Assembly: GCF_041321145.1 (NCBI RefSeq)
Contig: NZ_JBGGWA010000004.1
Span: forward strand, 186,001 to 250,000
Reading direction: 5' to 3'
Source of the DNA: Paraburkholderia sp041321145
Lineage (GTDB): Bacteria > Pseudomonadota > Gammaproteobacteria > Burkholderiales > Burkholderiaceae
Length of the DNA stretch: 64,000 bases
Both the position numbers and the translations under genes were made by a program. Positions 9,199 through 16,516 of the stretch are shown here, piece by piece. How positions within the stretch are numbered: position 1 is the first letter of the stretch; each line of letters starts with the position of its first letter. Under the pieces are notes generated by a model. That model was given only the letters and a program-made list of their open reading frames with translations. It ran no database searches and was not told the origin of the DNA.

Positions 9199-9825
9199 AG
9201 CAGGCTCGATAAGCTAGCTAAAAACCGCCAGCGTGTTAAAAGAGCGCTAACGCTACGAGCCGATTGTGAAAGATGCATGACAAGCAACGGGATTAATCAC
9301 GCGGCATAGCAGCGGGTATGAATGACCGGAAGAGGGCCTTTAGCCGCAACGGACGTGATCCACAGCCTGATCACCCGGCGACCGCCGACAAGCTTCTGCA
9401 CGCGAGCCCCGCGGGATGAGACGCAGTCACGCCACCCACGCATTGGCTTGGAGTGCCGAATCGACGACCGTGCGCGGAAACCTGCGGCATGCATCGATCT
9501 CCACGAATCGAGGTGCCGGCATGGCCACGAAACTCAGCGCGCGCAGCAGATAAATCAGGTCTTTGCTGCCCGACAAGCAATTAATTGTCTGAATCAAAAG
9601 ACTTCCAGCAAATTCAGAGGGTTCCAGCTTATAAACCCAGCCACCGCGCGCCATCTTCTATCAAACATTGAAAGCGATAGAAAAATGAAGTTTTCAAAGA
9701 TAACATCTGCTATATCGTTGCATTTCAGGAATACAGAACAAAGTATCAAGTTCGTTATTAGCAAAGATTTATTGTTGCCAGACGCAAATTGGTAATCTTG
9801 TGGGAAAATGAAAGCGGAGGTGGTA
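9199..9825. other. Left edge of the accessory island; no confident gene except one tiny ORF
   Basis: About 630 bp in which base composition shifts from the G+C-rich backbone to the A+T-rich island. A 75-codon minus-strand frame (9654-9427, beginning MARGGWVYKLEPSEFAG) has mixed codon use and could be a gene fragment, but I do not recognise it. A 36-codon plus-strand ORF is listed separately. No integrase, insertion sequence or attachment site is visible. Confidence 0.5.
9685..9795 (+). CDS. Possible 36-residue peptide upstream of the LuxR gene
   Basis: ATG at 9685 to TAA at 9795 encodes a lysine-rich peptide starting MKFSKITSAISLHF and ending DANW. Codons are A/T-ending like the neighbouring island genes, and it stops 30 nt before the LuxR start. 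There is no convincing ribosome binding site. It may be a leader peptide, a second small substrate of the island, or chance. Confidence 0.25.
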   Translation: MKFSKITSAISLHFRNTEQSIKFVISKDLLLPDANW

Positions 9826-10596
9826 ATGCCTGACCGGAATTTTTCATTTATGGCAGCACATGACGTGATCGCGCTTTCTCAAGATTTATTTATAAAATCC
9901 GGGATAAATTGCTTCTCCTACTCCAGGGTATATCCGGATCGGTCTCGCGCAGAACTTTGGACTGATCCCAACGCCCTACGGCATACTTTTCTGATTAAAA
10001 AATACATTGTAGGCGCCTACACGCCAGCCTGCTATACTGAAGAAGAACGTTATTCCCTACTTGACAGCAAGATTGAGACTTTTCCTCCCAATATAAGAGA
10101 GAGGTATGCCAATCAAGTGAACGATCAAAGGATTTTATTTGATCATGCCAGCCCATTTAAAATAATAAACAAAACTGATGACTGGTGTGAATATTTTATA
10201 TTTTACGCACCAGTGCGCAATAGATCGATTATTGGATTTTATATAAATAATCTCGAACTTCTGGAAAAATTCGCCGTTTTTTTTCGTGATTCAGCAAAAA
10301 AATTGATCCAACAGGCATCGGATGACCGCATCATTCGTGCCGTAAGAGCGTCTTGTCAAACGAAGCAAGCGCTGCCAGCCCTGTCGCTAGCGAGTGGGCC
10401 GCTCACGCCAAGGCAGTTGGAAATAGCGCGTCTTGTCGTTGCTGGCCGAACAGCACGTGAAATTTCTCAACAACTCGATGTGTCGCGTCGAACCATTGAG
10501 ACGCATATTGAAAATATGAAGTCGAAACTTGGCTGCATGAACAAGACCGAGCTAATTTTGCGATTTTCAGATCTTGGAATATCAGAGTCATCATAG
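9826..10596 (+). CDS. LuxR-type transcriptional regulator with unrecognised sensor domain
   Basis: A 256-residue DNA-binding regulator. The C-terminal 65 residues form a LuxR/FixJ-type HTH (LTPRQLEIARLVVAG ... TIETHIENMKSKLG). The N-terminal ~180 residues are not a response-regulator receiver and lack the clear pattern of an acyl-homoserine-lactone pocket, so the signal is unknown. I chose the ATG at 9826 because GGAGG precedes it by five bases; the ATG at 9808 lacks this. No luxI gene is nearby. It is followed after one base by a ThiE-like gene and faces the peptide-modification operon, whose expression it may control (inference). Confidence 0.82.
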   Translation: MPDRNFSFMAAHDVIALSQDLFIKSGINCFSYSRVYPDRSRAELWTDPNALRHTFLIKKYIVGAYTPACYTEEERYSLLDSKIETFPPNIRERYANQVNDQRILFDHASPFKIINKTDDWCEYFIFYAPVRNRSIIGFYINNLELLEKFAVFFRDSAKKLIQQASDDRIIRAVRASCQTKQALPALSLASGPLTPRQLEIARLVVAGRTAREISQQLDVSRRTIETHIENMKSKLGCMNKTELILRFSDLGISESS

Positions 10597-10597
10597 G

Positions 10598-11179
10598 ATG
10601 TTGGATATGATAAACAGCCATTTTCCTGAGCATTACCTTATAACGCCCGAGACGGAGCGAGCAAAATTCAATGATTTCATTGCTAACCTGGCCAAAGCTT
10701 TACTATCGGGAATCAGGCTTGTGCAGCTACGCGTTAAAACAGTCGATGACGAAACATACGCGGAACTGGCAACGCAAGCGCTACATCTTTGTCACAGTCA
10801 TCACGCTCGTCTAATCTTGAATGGACCGAACGCCGCCACAGCCAGCGTAGCAGCTGATGGCATACATCTCAGCAGCGCACGACTCATGGCATGTACCGCA
10901 CGACCGATAGCAAGTCCAATGCTGGTGTCGGCTGCATGCCATTCACTTGAGGAATTGATGCATGCAGAAAGAATCGGCGTTGATATTGTGACACTTTCAC
11001 CAGTTTTGGCGACTGCAAGCCATCCCGAAGCAAAGCCCATGGGGTGGGAATCATTTGAAAAGCTAACTGCCCGCGTTAATGTTCCGGTCTATGCATTGGG
11101 TGGAATGACAAGACGTCAAACCATGCTAGCGCAATCGCACGGCGCACAGGGAATCGCTGCAATAAGGGGCCTTTGGTGA
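10598..11179 (+). CDS. Stand-alone ThiE-like domain protein (Nudix-fusion type)
   Basis: About 193 residues with a TIM-barrel thiamine phosphate synthase-like pattern: EHYLITPE, IRLVQLR, AADGIHLSS, GVDIVTLSPVLATASHP, YALGGMT and the C-terminal GAQGIAAIRGLW. This resembles the ThiE-like C-terminal domain fused to MutT/Nudix hydrolases in many proteobacteria more than housekeeping ThiE, yet no Nudix domain is encoded here. Its start (10598, or 10607) is nearly continuous with the LuxR stop, which suggests translational coupling. No TPP riboswitch or other thiamine gene is visible. The role is unknown; a link to the facing peptide pathway is inference. Confidence 0.78.
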   Translation: MLDMINSHFPEHYLITPETERAKFNDFIANLAKALLSGIRLVQLRVKTVDDETYAELATQALHLCHSHHARLILNGPNAATASVAADGIHLSSARLMACTARPIASPMLVSAACHSLEELMHAERIGVDIVTLSPVLATASHPEAKPMGWESFEKLTARVNVPVYALGGMTRRQTMLAQSHGAQGIAAIRGLW

Positions 11180-11476
11180 GTTCCGGCGATGTTGTCGGCC
11201 CTTCATCCTGCAGCGGCGTTTGCTTGGCATCGGCGACAGACAAAATTGCCGATCCACTCGATCAGAACGGTGCAGGTTGGGGCGGAGAGATAACTCCCTG
11301 CTCGCCGCCTTCACCGATCCTGCTTCGACATCCCGTTTGGGCATGCCGCTGCTCGCCCCAAAGCCCTTGTCGTCATTGATCTCAAGATGCGCTCGGTGCC
11401 TAAACGGGCGGCCCATCGGCCTAACCGCCGGAACGCAAGGTCTCCCTGGCAAACGGGTTGCTCATGCACGGGGCGA
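11180..11476. other. G+C-rich spacer between convergent island genes
   Basis: About 300 bp between the ThiE-like stop and the JmjC-protein stop. It is visibly more G+C-rich than the genes on either side and has open but unrecognised frames on both strands. It may be a scar of an older insertion. I see no terminal inverted repeats and no recognisable transposase. Confidence 0.4.
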
Positions 11477-12661
11477 CTAGGCACGGCTTTCCGTTAGCGC
11501 AACCTTTCCTACCAAACCGCGATCCATCAGACTCCGCAATGTCGAGGCTACGGAATCCCACGCTTCATCGACCGGGATGAGCGCCTTCCCGCGCATCGCG
11601 CCCGTGTGCGGGAGCCTGCGCAAGAGCGCATATTCTTCGGGCGCCAACTCGTGAATGCGTCCCAATGCAAACGTCTTCACACACTCATCGTCTTCTTCTG
11701 TGTTCAAGACAACGACATCAAAAGGGATTCGTCTAAAGCCGTCCTCCAGCGACGCCGAGTTCAAAAACGGGAAATTAGCACGCACACGCGATCCGGCATG
11801 TCCCGCATAAAACGCGCGCAAAAATATTTCAATATTTTCCTCATTGATTAAGCGATTGAAATATTCACGGCATTTATAAGACAAACCCTCTCGCTCGACT
11901 TTCGACGGCCGGAAATCAGCATAGGGGATCCCGAACTTATCTCGTGCCAATCCCCAGTTAACAAAGTCGACCACAGTTGGATAGACTAAACTAATTGTCA
12001 AATGCAGGCTCTTCTCATTTACTGCCACAACATCATGCCACGTTCCCTTTGGAATAAACATGATGTCGCCAGCCGTTATAATCAATTCGTCACCACGATC
12101 GGACTCGGAAGGGTGCTTTAGTTCGTTAACGGTTGCTTTTTCCTGGATCGTTCCTGACCTGAAAAACCGCCATTTCTTTTTGCCATCAATTTGCATGACA
12201 ATTACGTCATGGTCATCGTTATGTACGCCAAACCCCGAGGTGTCGCCAAACGAAATATAAGCATTTGCTGTCGATTGCGCTCCAAGCTCCCCACCAAGCC
12301 TCTCGGTCAAATCCCCCACATTTGGCGAAAGCTCATTGATAGCCTCCAGCACTGCCGTCACACCCTCACGCATCAATTGGTGAAGTTCGCTAATAACCAG
12401 GTAATCCGTGCTGCGACCGAATTTATCTCTCACGGGTCGAAACGCCCGTTTATTCAAAAGATTATGTTCGTACTCCGTCGACATGCGAAATCTATCATTC
12501 GTTATTCTATTGTGCGACAGGCACGCGTTTAGATGTTCCCAGGAAAATATCTTGTGAACCCTCGTTTCCAAAAAATGCGAATGCCAGAATTTCTTTTCTC
12601 CGTAGTGCGATCTGAAATCAGCATCTCCCAAGATATACTGAGCGAAATCACTTCCATTCAT
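11477..12661 (-). CDS. JmjC/cupin-8 Fe(II)/2-oxoglutarate oxygenase
   Basis: A 394-residue JmjC-like protein. The iron ligands appear as His147-x-Asp149 (FGVHNDDHDV) and His209 (PKGTWHDV), with the intervening DGKKKWRFF strand typical of cupin-8 and ribosomal-oxygenase relatives. The last ~90 residues look like the winged-helix tail of the YcfD/ROX group. Such enzymes hydroxylate protein or peptide side chains. The ATG at 12661 has GGAG seven bases upstream. It is the last gene of the minus-strand operon, starting 11 nt after the ABC exporter ends. Gene order suggests it modifies the precursor peptide encoded upstream. Confidence 0.85.
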   Translation of the reverse strand: MNGSDFAQYILGDADFRSHYGEKKFWHSHFLETRVHKIFSWEHLNACLSHNRITNDRFRMSTEYEHNLLNKRAFRPVRDKFGRSTDYLVISELHQLMREGVTAVLEAINELSPNVGDLTERLGGELGAQSTANAYISFGDTSGFGVHNDDHDVIVMQIDGKKKWRFFRSGTIQEKATVNELKHPSESDRGDELIITAGDIMFIPKGTWHDVVAVNEKSLHLTISLVYPTVVDFVNWGLARDKFGIPYADFRPSKVEREGLSYKCREYFNRLINEENIEIFLRAFYAGHAGSRVRANFPFLNSASLEDGFRRIPFDVVVLNTEEDDECVKTFALGRIHELAPEEYALLRRLPHTGAMRGKALIPVDEAWDSVASTLRSLMDRGLVGKVALTESRA

Positions 12662-12672
12662 TGATGACTCCG

Positions 12673-14067
12673 TTAATGTCGAACCTCAACAATCGTCTTG
12701 CTCTTGCCAATCTCATCCAGAATGCCATCGATAGCACGCCTGTTTTCGCCATCCAAATTCGCATCCCACTCGTCGAGCAAAAGATACTTTATTCCGTCAA
12801 GTTCGAATATTTCCTTAAGAAAAATCCCTGTCTTTTGCCCCGTTGACAATGTCGCATCATCTGATTTCCACATCAAATCGCCGTGGTGCGCCGGGAAAAT
12901 AAAACTCTCATCCCGGAATATATTTTTTAATGCAAGCAAGACCGTTGATTTTCCGCTTCCATTCGCGCCAGTTATCTTGAATCGGCCGCTGCCAGCCTGT
13001 GACACCATTTGCGCCACCTGAGTCACGCCCGTGACTAATGTCCCATTGATTTCAATGTTACCGACCACGCCTCCGTCCAACACCTCATCTGCTGCGATAG
13101 ATGATCCGGTATCAAACAGTACGTCCAGTCTCGCCCGCATTGAGGACCAGTCAAGAAACTTGTAAACAAGAGCACTCAGAGAATTAATAATCAGAAATAT
13201 ACGAGTAAGGCTAACTATCACTGCGGCAATAACGGCGGAGGCTGCTCGTCCATCGTGCAGGATCGAAGCTATCAGGAAAATCGTCGGGCCAAGGGAAGCC
13301 ACGGCCAGAAGAACGTTTCCGCTTTGCTTAAGGATCTGCAACCTATAAGATATCGCATAGAATGAATGCCCTGACACGCTTTTCCGCTGTCGCCAGATGT
13401 TTTCGTTATACTTATTCCCAAGGGTAACATTTTCCCAACTCCGATCCAGAATACCCGAATATATGATGTACTTGTTTTCATATTCCGCCGAAGCCACGGA
13501 AATTAATTTTCTTAGACCAATCACAATAAAAAAGCACAACAGCAGACTCAATGCGTATCCCCACAACAGGCGTGGCGGAAGCAAAAATCCAATAACCAGC
13601 ATGCCAAGTACGCTGTTCAACGAAAAACTTGCTAGATCATGAACAAACGAGATGTAATCCTTTACCACAGGAAATGAATTTCTTGCGAGAACAGATTCTG
13701 CGCGCCCCTTCAAATTTGCGTCCCGGTATTTCTCGATCCTCCCGGACATCTGCGCAATGAATTTGTCAACAAACATCCAATGTGCTTCATTAATCCATTT
13801 TTGCAAAAATATGAAGGACGCACACCCCGGAAGGTACGGAATGGCCATGGAGAGCAAATAAAGGTAGACGTAGAGAAAATAGTCCCTCCCTGCCTGGAAG
13901 CGCTCGATGACCTCAGTCAGAAAAATTGACGACCCCGCAATGATGCACTGGTGAACCAAAACTAATGACAAGGCTATCCAGGCTGCCGGATGCCAATAAA
14001 TAATTTTCCACTTATCGTTTCTGATTTTCACGTTACGCCCGGTGTCCGATACAAAGCAGTTCCACAA
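12673..14067 (-). CDS. ABC exporter (fused permease/ATPase) with a compressed nucleotide-binding domain
   Basis: A 464-residue (if TTG 14067) inner-membrane protein with about six membrane segments (residues 25-310), then Walker A GANGSGKS (367-374), signature LSTGQ (407-411), Walker B YLLLDE (428-433), D-loop NLD (437-439) and a final histidine (464). Only about 30 residues lie between Walker A and the signature, against roughly 90 in ordinary ABC domains, so the Q-loop and much of the helical subdomain are missing. There is no C39 peptidase domain. The start is uncertain (TTG 14067 or GTG 14031). By position it should export the modified peptide. Confidence 0.85.
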   Translation of the reverse strand: MWNCFVSDTGRNVKIRNDKWKIIYWHPAAWIALSLVLVHQCIIAGSSIFLTEVIERFQAGRDYFLYVYLYLLSMAIPYLPGCASFIFLQKWINEAHWMFVDKFIAQMSGRIEKYRDANLKGRAESVLARNSFPVVKDYISFVHDLASFSLNSVLGMLVIGFLLPPRLLWGYALSLLLCFFIVIGLRKLISVASAEYENKYIIYSGILDRSWENVTLGNKYNENIWRQRKSVSGHSFYAISYRLQILKQSGNVLLAVASLGPTIFLIASILHDGRAASAVIAAVIVSLTRIFLIINSLSALVYKFLDWSSMRARLDVLFDTGSSIAADEVLDGGVVGNIEINGTLVTGVTQVAQMVSQAGSGRFKITGANGSGKSTVLLALKNIFRDESFIFPAHHGDLMWKSDDATLSTGQKTGIFLKEIFELDGIKYLLLDEWDANLDGENRRAIDGILDEIGKSKTIVEVRH

Positions 14068-14100
14068 ATTTCAGAGCCGTCTCACACAAATCGTGCGATT

Positions 14101-15030
14101 TTATACGGCAACTTTCGGACCATCATTGGCCTCTGCCTCGCAGGTGCTCAATCTGACGGGCATTCGAATCAGCTTATTATTTAAAATATTTCGTGCATTC
14201 TCCAGCAGTTCCCTTGCACGCGGGTGAAATACGGTCCGATCCCGAGCAATCGCCTGCTCAGTCGACAAAATGGAATCTTTCAACTGCTGGATCATCAACC
14301 TGGTTGGCGGATGAACTCGTGGATTGACCGGGTGGCCAAGGTATCTCTCTCTGAATAGCAAAATCTCTACCGCAACCACAATACTATGCAGAACCTTATC
14401 TAACGGACGGGCAACATTTAGAATTGCGGAGTGAGCCCATGTTGACTGATTGAGAACACGTGAATACGAATAATGTGTGTATCTTAATTCGTCCAGGAAC
14501 ATTGCATGATGGGTAAGCTCATGGACCAGTATCTCAATCATATCGGCGGTCGTATAGGTGGTTTGGGGATTGGCCCAAATAACTCCTATCGCCTGGGATG
14601 TAGAGCCGCCCTTGGCAATATTTGATGGCAGAACGAAAATATCTGTGATTATCGTATTGAGAAGAGTTGAATGTTCTTCAGAATATAAGGCAAGTTCGCT
14701 CAGCGCACGAACCAGTCTATCTTCTTTCTCAAGCGCCTCATCATCCTGCTGCTCATTTATGACTGCGGCTTGCGCCTTGTCATCCAGCAACGAGTCGTTT
14801 GAAAAAAATACTCGTAGCTTTTTTGCCTCTTCCGCGTTTGTAATAAAATAAGGTTCTGTTGCCCCAACACGAACATCACGCTGACCCAGAGACTGCAGAA
14901 GTGCCCTGTACCCATGTTTAAGGTCGCTAACCGATGAGTATTTTTTGCTGCTGTCCAAGTCAATTACGCCGGCGAGGGTAATGATGGTCTCTATTTGCCT
15001 CGAAAAACTGGTCTGCAAAATCATCGACAT
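14101..15030 (-). CDS. HExxH protein, candidate alpha-ketoglutarate-HExxH peptide beta-hydroxylase
   Basis: About 309 residues. The metal-binding motif VHELTHH is at about residues 169-175, inside a helix preceded by TADMIEIL. Further histidines follow (DKVLHSIVVAVE, about 40 residues on) and could complete the site. Neighbourhood and motif fit the HEXXH peptide-modification proteins of RiPP clusters, some of which are alpha-ketoglutarate-dependent beta-hydroxylases and not proteases. An ordinary zinc protease that trims the leader is the main alternative. The start is ATG 15030 or 15024, with GGGAG upstream favouring 15024. A hairpin covering 15051-15076 argues against the longer frame from 15060. 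Confidence 0.72.
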   Translation of the reverse strand: MSMILQTSFSRQIETIITLAGVIDLDSSKKYSSVSDLKHGYRALLQSLGQRDVRVGATEPYFITNAEEAKKLRVFFSNDSLLDDKAQAAVINEQQDDEALEKEDRLVRALSELALYSEEHSTLLNTIITDIFVLPSNIAKGGSTSQAIGVIWANPQTTYTTADMIEILVHELTHHAMFLDELRYTHYSYSRVLNQSTWAHSAILNVARPLDKVLHSIVVAVEILLFRERYLGHPVNPRVHPPTRLMIQQLKDSILSTEQAIARDRTVFHPRARELLENARNILNNKLIRMPVRLSTCEAEANDGPKVAV

Positions 15031-15050
15031 TTCTCCCGCGAAAACAGAGA

Positions 15051-15076
15051 AAGGGCACAAGTTTAATTGCGCCCTT
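15051..15076 (-). terminator. Attenuating hairpin between precursor and enzyme genes
   Basis: On the minus strand AAGGGCGCAA pairs with TTGTGCCCTT (10 bp, one G-U) around a 6-nt loop, followed by TCTCTGTTTT. It starts 7 nt after the precursor stop codon. Partial termination here would give much more precursor than enzyme mRNA, as is common in RiPP operons. Confidence 0.7.
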
Positions 15077-15083
15077 CCACTAC

Positions 15084-15245
15084 TTACTTTTGATCTTCGT
15101 ATGCGATCATGTTAAGCGGTTGATTCATGTTCCACGCTCGGCCTTCAACCTGGGTTTCAACTTCCGTCTTCGCGATCTGGACGTCGGCTTCGGTGATCTT
15201 TTCCGCAGCAGCCTTGACAACGGAATCGAAATTGATTTTTGACAT
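15084..15245 (-). CDS. Putative RiPP precursor peptide (53 aa)
   Basis: The ATG at 15245 has a strong ribosome binding site (AAAGGAGC, six bases upstream) and the TAA is at 15084. The first ~33 residues are charged and helical-looking (MSKINFDSVVKAAAEK..., then ITEADVQIAKTEVETQVEG), like a leader. The last ~19 residues change character (RAWNMNQPLN, then MIAYEDQK), with Trp, Tyr, three Asn, one Pro and two NM pairs, and could be the core. There is no double-glycine cleavage motif and no cysteine, so a lanthipeptide, sactipeptide or disulfide bacteriocin is unlikely. It is the first gene of the operon with the HExxH protein, exporter and JmjC oxygenase. Leader/core boundary is inference. Confidence 0.75.
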   Translation of the reverse strand: MSKINFDSVVKAAAEKITEADVQIAKTEVETQVEGRAWNMNQPLNMIAYEDQK

Positions 15246-15494
15246 GTTTAGCTCCTTTAGTTAACGCCGCCGAACCGACGGCAGCACTGACAATAATCGA
15301 GTTCTCTCTACCGAACATCCGTAAAAATACGGAACCGCGGTCCTGAAAAGCCGAAAAACAGAAGCCGATTGTTAGTCTTGCTATGTGAGCAAATGTGGAT
15401 ACTAGCCATCTATACTTTATTGAACGCCCGCTGCCTGCGTTCGTTGAGATTTAAATCGCGAAAATATGTCGCACCGTAAGGCCAGGAGACAACG
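15246..15494. promoter_or_regulatory. Divergent control region of the peptide operon and crotonase gene
   Basis: About 250 bp. It holds an inverted repeat CCGTA-AAAA-TACGG (15319-15332), directly adjoined by GGAACCGCGGTCC (15331-15343), an imperfect palindrome. A 6-bp hairpin (15267-15284) lies in the untranslated leader of the precursor mRNA. These are candidates for a regulator site, possibly of the nearby LuxR protein, but no matching repeat was found upstream of the LuxR gene. No promoter hexamers stand out clearly. Confidence 0.4.
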
Positions 15495-16319
15495 ATGATA
15501 ACCACGCAAGATTTAAATGAGCACGTGCGCATCGAAGCCAACGAGGACACCGGCGTCGCCACCATCGTGTTGGAGCGGCCCGCGCGCCGCAATGCGGTCG
15601 ATCGCCCTACCGCCGATGCGCTCAGCGCGGCATTCCGTTGCTTCGAAACGGAACCGGCATGGCGCGCGGCGGTGCTGTTCGGCGCGGGCGGCACCTTCTG
15701 CGCCGGCGCGGATCTCACCGCACTCGCCGACGATGCACGTCGCAACGAAGTGCACGCCGACGGCAGCGGCCCCGGCCCGATGGGACCGACGCGCATGAGC
15801 TTGCGCAAACCGGTCATTGCCGCGATTGCCGGACACGCCGTCGCGGGCGGCCTGGAACTCGCGGCGCTGTGCGATCTACGGGTCGTCGAAGAAGATGCGG
15901 TGCTCGGCGTGTTCTGCCGGCGCGTCGGGATCCCGCTGATCGACGGCGGCACGATTCGCTTGCCGCGTTTGATCGGGTTGTCGCGAGCGCTGGATCTGAT
16001 TCTGACCGGCCGCGCGGTGGACGCGCAGGAGGCGCTCGGTTTCGGCCTCGCCAACCGCGTCGTGCGCAAAGGCGAGGCGCGCGCGGCGGCCGAACAGTTG
16101 GCAGCCGAACTGGCGGCGTTTCCGCAAGCGGCACTGCTGGCCGACCGTCGTTCCGCGCTGGAAAACAGCATGCTCGACGATCTCGCCGACGCCCTGCGGC
16201 GCGAAGGCGCCGGCGGCTATCAGGCCGTCTTCGAGGAAGGCGTCGCGGGCGCAGCACGTTTCGCGGAAGGCGCCGGCCGCCACCGCAGCGGGATCAAGTC
16301 AGACGAAAGCCCGCGATAG
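15495..16319 (+). CDS. Enoyl-CoA hydratase/isomerase family protein (crotonase)
   Basis: A 274-residue crotonase-fold protein that would act on an acyl-CoA thioester. It has the oxyanion-hole motifs GTFCAGADL (about 73-81) and AGHAVAGGLELA (about 112-123). The catalytic glutamates of true hydratases are not obvious at both expected places, so it could be an isomerase or another crotonase type. The ATG at 15495 has AGGAGAC upstream. The strong G/C-ending codon use marks the return to backbone DNA after the island. Confidence 0.85.
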   Translation: MITTQDLNEHVRIEANEDTGVATIVLERPARRNAVDRPTADALSAAFRCFETEPAWRAAVLFGAGGTFCAGADLTALADDARRNEVHADGSGPGPMGPTRMSLRKPVIAAIAGHAVAGGLELAALCDLRVVEEDAVLGVFCRRVGIPLIDGGTIRLPRLIGLSRALDLILTGRAVDAQEALGFGLANRVVRKGEARAAAEQLAAELAAFPQAALLADRRSALENSMLDDLADALRREGAGGYQAVFEEGVAGAARFAEGAGRHRSGIKSDESPR

Positions 16320-16370
16320 AGCGGATTAAACCGCCGGCAAGGCCAGTGCGGCGGGGCTTCAGCAAAAAAC

Positions 16371-16401
16371 AACAGCCTGCTTGACGATCAGCACGGCTGT
16401 T
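16371..16401 (+). terminator. Probable terminator after the crotonase gene
   Basis: AACAGCC and GGCTGTT pair, the stem continuing inside with TGCT/AGCA around an 8-nt loop, followed by TTT. It lies about 50 nt after the stop codon. Confidence 0.55.
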
Positions 16402-16516
16402 TTGACTTAGGTAGAATCCCCTACTGTTTTTCCCTGCATGGCGCATGCGCTCTTCGCCCCGAAAACGCGCGCCTGCCGCACGACGCTTCCCGTCGCGCAG
16501 ATCCCGCTCCGTCACC

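Noticed and set aside
14101..15030. Simple zinc protease unrelated to peptide modification
   Set aside because: Not fully excluded, but the adjacent precursor-like ORF, exporter and second oxygenase make a RiPP role more likely.
15319..15343. lux box for the LuxR-type regulator
   Set aside because: The palindromes do not match the ACCTG-N10-CAGGT-type consensus, and no second copy was found before the regulator gene; kept only as a candidate site.
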